Assembly (NCBI GenBank): GCA_028704195.1
Contig: JAQVLL010000069.1
Span: 1-8,335 of the forward strand
Direction of reading: 5' to 3'
Length of the DNA stretch: 8,335 nucleotides
From: Smithellaceae bacterium
Lineage (GTDB): Bacteria > Desulfobacterota > Syntrophia > Syntrophales > Smithellaceae
Within the stretch, counting starts at the first letter, position 1; every line of letters begins with the position of its first letter. Below the pieces are notes generated by a model that was not told the origin of the DNA, made no database searches, and saw only the letters and a program-made list of their open reading frames with translations. Position numbers and translations under genes: made by a program. Below are positions 5,712-8,335 of this stretch, one piece after another.

Positions 5712-6880
5712 AAAAAATCATCATTGCCCTCATCGTTGTGATTCTGATTATTTTCGGTGTCTTTTTTCTCATCAAAAATGGTTCCAAAAACCAGCGATAC
5801 ATCACACAGAAGGTAGACCGCGGCGATATCCGCGCGACCGTTTCCGCCACAGGGACCGTCAATGCCGTCACCACCGTTCTGGTCGGCACGCAGGCATCCG
5901 GTACGATTCAACAGCTTTTTGTTGATTACAACTCTCCGGTAAAAAAAGGACAACTGCTTGCACAAATTGACCCGGCATCGTTTGAAGCGCAGGTCTCGCA
6001 GGCTTCCGCTAATTTATCACTGGCACGTGCCAATCTTGAAAAATCAAGAGTGGCCGTGCGCGACACCCTAACAAATTTTAAAAGAAACAAAATTCTTTAC
6101 GGGAAAAACTTCATTTCCAAAAGCGATCTGGACACCTCGGAAACCAATTACCTCTCGGCCATTGCCCAGGTGAAAGCGTCCGAAGCCCAGGTCGCACAGA
6201 CTCAGGCTGCTTTGAGCCTGGCTCAAACCAATCTGCGCCATACGCAAATTCTCTCCCCGGTCAACGGAACCGTTATCTCACGCAGCGTGGATGTCGGACA
6301 AACGGTGGCCGCCAGTTTTCAGACGCCGACCCTTTTCACCATCGCACAGGATTTGACGAAAATGCAGATTGATGCCAACATCGATGAAGCGGATATTGGC
6401 CGGATTAAAATGAACCAGCCGGTGAGCTTTACGGTAGACGCCTATCCTGAAGTAACTTTTCAGGGAAACGTGTCCGAAATCCGAAACGCGCCTACGACCG
6501 TGCAAAATGTCGTGACCTATGCCGTCATTGTCAATGTGGACAATCCCGAGTTGAAGCTGAAACCGGGCATGACAGCCAACGTCTCCATTGTCATTGACGA
6601 TAAAAAAGATATCTTACGGGTTCCCAATGCCGCCCTCAGGGTAAAGATTATAGATAAAGACAGGAAAAAAGCATCGCCCAAGGGGACCGGGGTTTGGATT
6701 CTGGAGAACAAGGAACCAAAACGCGTCTCCTTGACACTCGGCATCAGCGATAACCGATTTACAGAAGTTGTTTCCGGTAATCTCAACGAAAGCCATCACA
6801 TCATTGTGGAAGTGAAAACCAACGACAAAACAGGAGCTACGGGTTCGAGGGGCGGACCTCCTCGTGGACCAAGGTTTTAA
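5708..6880 (+). CDS. macA: MacA-type periplasmic adaptor (membrane fusion protein)
   Basis: A 390-residue adaptor anchored in the inner membrane that joins the ABC transporter to the TolC-type channel. Domains in order: N-terminal membrane anchor (about 3-22, no lipobox); first half of the lipoyl/barrel-sandwich domain (about 43-90, with SGTIQQLFVDYNSPVKKGQLLAQID); alpha-helical hairpin (about 92-182) rich in Ala, Gln and Leu; second lipoyl half (SPVNGTVISRSVDVGQTVAASF, 183-204); beta-barrel and membrane-proximal domains to about 375. The hairpin tip carries the R-x3-L-x6-S arrangement (R126, L130, S137), the RLS motif known to dock adaptors on TolC. The ISRSVDVGQTVAAS and LFTIA segments favour the MacA/YknX branch over RND adaptors. 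The C-terminus is a Gly/Pro/Arg tail (RGGPPRGPRF). It overlaps the channel gene by 4 bases and precedes the ATPase by 4 bases. Confidence 0.9.
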   Translation: MKKIIIALIVVILIIFGVFFLIKNGSKNQRYITQKVDRGDIRATVSATGTVNAVTTVLVGTQASGTIQQLFVDYNSPVKKGQLLAQIDPASFEAQVSQASANLSLARANLEKSRVAVRDTLTNFKRNKILYGKNFISKSDLDTSETNYLSAIAQVKASEAQVAQTQAALSLAQTNLRHTQILSPVNGTVISRSVDVGQTVAASFQTPTLFTIAQDLTKMQIDANIDEADIGRIKMNQPVSFTVDAYPEVTFQGNVSEIRNAPTTVQNVVTYAVIVNVDNPELKLKPGMTANVSIVIDDKKDILRVPNAALRVKIIDKDRKKASPKGTGVWILENKEPKRVSLTLGISDNRFTEVVSGNLNESHHIIVEVKTNDKTGATGSRGGPPRGPRF

Positions 6881-6884
6881 GATC

Positions 6885-7574
6885 ATGGCCCTCATTGAAA
6901 CCGATCAACTGGAAAAAAAATACGAAGTCGGTGACAGCGTCGTTTACGCGCTGGATAAAGTTTCCCTGCAGATTTCGTCAGGAGAATTTGTTGCTGTCAT
7001 GGGACCATCCGGTTCCGGTAAATCCACCTTCATGAATGTCATCGGCTGTCTGGATGATCCGACGGCCGGTCGTTATCTGTTGGACGGCATTGATGTCAGC
7101 GTTATGGACCATGACGCACTTGCCGAAATCCGAAATGAAAAAATCGGATTTGTTTTCCAGGGATTCAACCTTCTGTCACGGACAACGGCTCTGGAAAATG
7201 TTGAAGTCCCTCTTCTTTACAGTAAAGACATCCCGAAAGACCGCACAGACAGGGCTAAAGAGGCGCTCAAACTTCTGGGTTTGGAAGCGCGGATGCATCA
7301 TTATCCCAACCAGCTCTCGGGTGGTCAGCAGCAGCGGGTGGCCATTGCCCGGGCTCTGGTCAACAACGCCCCCCTTTTGCTCGCCGATGAACCGACTGGC
7401 AACCTGGACACCAAAACAAGCATTGAGATCATGGATCTTTTTGTCCGTCTCAATGAAGAAAAGCACATCACGATTGTACTGGTGACTCATGAACCGGATA
7501 TCTCGACGTTCAGTAAACGAATCATCCGTTTTCTCGATGGAAAGATCGTCAGCGATAAGGGAAACAGGCCATGA
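6885..7574 (+). CDS. MacB/LolD-type ABC transporter ATPase
   Basis: A 229-residue cytoplasmic ATPase that powers the exporter. All nucleotide-binding motifs are intact: Walker A GPSGSGKST (40-48), Q-loop Q92 in VFQGFNLL, signature LSGGQ (144-148), Walker B LLLADE (164-169) with catalytic E169, D-loop GNLD (172-175) and switch H202 in VTHE. The MNVIGCLDDPTAGRYLLDG segment is typical of the MacB/LolD/FtsE group. It is a stand-alone ATPase; in E. coli MacB this domain is fused to the permease, so the layout is closer to Bacillus YknXYZ. I chose ATG at 6885 (AAGG about 10 bases before it) because the family normally begins MALIET..; a GTG at 6864 in frame would overlap the adaptor gene by 17 bases. 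The stop overlaps the permease start by ATGA. Confidence 0.93.
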   Translation: MALIETDQLEKKYEVGDSVVYALDKVSLQISSGEFVAVMGPSGSGKSTFMNVIGCLDDPTAGRYLLDGIDVSVMDHDALAEIRNEKIGFVFQGFNLLSRTTALENVEVPLLYSKDIPKDRTDRAKEALKLLGLEARMHHYPNQLSGGQQQRVAIARALVNNAPLLLADEPTGNLDTKTSIEIMDLFVRLNEEKHITIVLVTHEPDISTFSKRIIRFLDGKIVSDKGNRP

Positions 7575-8335
7575 TTAATATCCCGTCAACCGTTAAAATT
7601 TCACTGCGGGCCCTGCGCGTAAATAAAATGCGCTCCGTTTTGACCATGCTTGGCATTATCATCGGTGTGGCGGCTGTTATTACCATGCTGGCTGTGGGGA
7701 AAGGCGCCAGCCATAAAATATCTGAACAGATCGCCACGGTCGGCAGCAATCTGATCATGGTCATGCCCGGTTCGACAACTGCAAGCGGTATTCGCCTGGG
7801 CAGTGGTTCCTTCCAGAATCTGACCCGCTCTGATGCGGAAGCCATCAAAAATGAGTGCTCATCTGTATGGACAACCGCACCGGTCATCAGTGGAAGTGCA
7901 CAAATTGTTTACGGCAATCAAAAATGGGCTTCGCTGGTAATCGGAACGGATGAAGGCATGCTGGAAGTCAAAGACTGGAGCCTGTTCTCGGGTAGAAATT
8001 TCTATGAACAGGACATCCGCAGCGCCGCCAAGGTTTGCCTGTTGGGGCAGACTGTGGTGGACAACCTTTTCGGAAATGATGACCCGATGAATAAAACCAT
8101 CCGGATCAAAAAGGTTCCCTATACGGTTATCGGAGTTCTGGCAAGTAAAGGCCAGTCCATGATGGGACAGGATCAGGACGATGTCATCTATGTTCCAATA
8201 TCCTCCGCACAGAGAAACCTGTTTGGTAGGTGGCTTCCCGGAAGTGTACGTCAGATCATGGTCAAGGCAAAAAGTGCGGAAGAACTGGAAAGGGCGGAAA
8301 TGCAGATCAAGGCACTGCTCAGACAAAGACATCGT
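7571..8335 (+). CDS. MacB/FtsX-type ABC transporter permease (3' end beyond window)
   Basis: Inner-membrane permease of the exporter. From ATG at 7571 the frame is open for 255 codons to the window edge; the family is about 400 residues, so the C-terminal part with the last three membrane helices is missing. Visible parts: N-terminal amphipathic segment with SLRALRVNKMRSVLTMLGIIIGVAAVITMLAVGKGA (about 11-46), the MacB first transmembrane helix signature; then the start of the periplasmic MacB_PCD domain, with VGSNLIMVMPG, LTRSDAEAIK, CLLGQTVVDNLFG, NKTIRIKKVPYTVIGVLASKG and DDVIYVPISSAQRNLFG. No frameshift or stop interrupts it. MacB-type permeases act as mechanotransmitters moving substrates from the periplasm out through TolC; the substrate (macrolide, peptide, lipid or siderophore) cannot be read from the sequence. 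Confidence 0.92.
   Translation, partial: MINIPSTVKISLRALRVNKMRSVLTMLGIIIGVAAVITMLAVGKGASHKISEQIATVGSNLIMVMPGSTTASGIRLGSGSFQNLTRSDAEAIKNECSSVWTTAPVISGSAQIVYGNQKWASLVIGTDEGMLEVKDWSLFSGRNFYEQDIRSAAKVCLLGQTVVDNLFGNDDPMNKTIRIKKVPYTVIGVLASKGQSMMGQDQDDVIYVPISSAQRNLFGRWLPGSVRQIMVKAKSAEELERAEMQIKALLRQRHR

Noticed and set aside
7859..8332. 157-codon minus-strand open frame
   Set aside because: It is antisense to the FtsX/MacB permease, whose frame shows the expected MacB signatures throughout.

Overview
The window looks chromosomal, from a Gram-negative anaerobe. It encodes an outer-membrane beta-barrel protein, a TolC-type channel and a dedicated tungstate uptake system. Tungstate importers are common in bacteria that use tungsten enzymes (formate dehydrogenases, aldehyde oxidoreductases), and the overall mix resembles Desulfobacterota/syntrophic deltaproteobacteria. 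That placement is an inference from protein flavour only. There are no mobile elements, tRNA or rRNA genes, or CRISPR arrays.

Left half, minus strand (1-2512): a three-gene unit transcribed leftwards. First comes a one-component regulator (HTH plus a solute-binding-like domain, 1601-2512), then tupA (periplasmic tungstate-binding protein, 689-1555), then tupB (inner-membrane permease, 1-594, cut by the window edge). The ATPase tupC would be expected just beyond the left edge. The regulator probably senses the oxyanion through its binding domain and controls the operon.

Divergent control region (2513-2755): 243 AT-rich bases between the regulator and a rightward outer-membrane porin gene (2756-4093). 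It holds a promoter candidate in each direction. One copy of a 9-mer (TTTACAAAA) sits on each promoter in opposite orientation, and a shorter copy lies between them. The porin leader also has a 9-bp inverted repeat, a small hairpin and a near-repeat that runs into the ribosome binding site. The porin gene ends at a very strong intrinsic terminator (4123-4158).

Right half, plus strand (4258-8335): an efflux operon behind a near-consensus sigma-70 promoter whose -35 box lies inside a 14-bp perfect palindrome. The genes are a TolC-family outer-membrane channel (4434-5711), a MacA-type membrane-fusion protein (5708-6880), a MacB/LolD-type ATPase (6885-7574) and an FtsX/MacB-type permease (7571 to the window end, truncated). 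Two ATGA overlaps and a 4-base gap couple the genes. Together they encode a complete tripartite ABC exporter in which the ATPase and permease are separate polypeptides, unlike the fused MacB of E. coli.

Most of the protein content is ordinary and recognisable. The most interesting material is regulatory: the shared divergent region linking a porin to tungstate uptake, and the palindromic operator candidate in front of the exporter.
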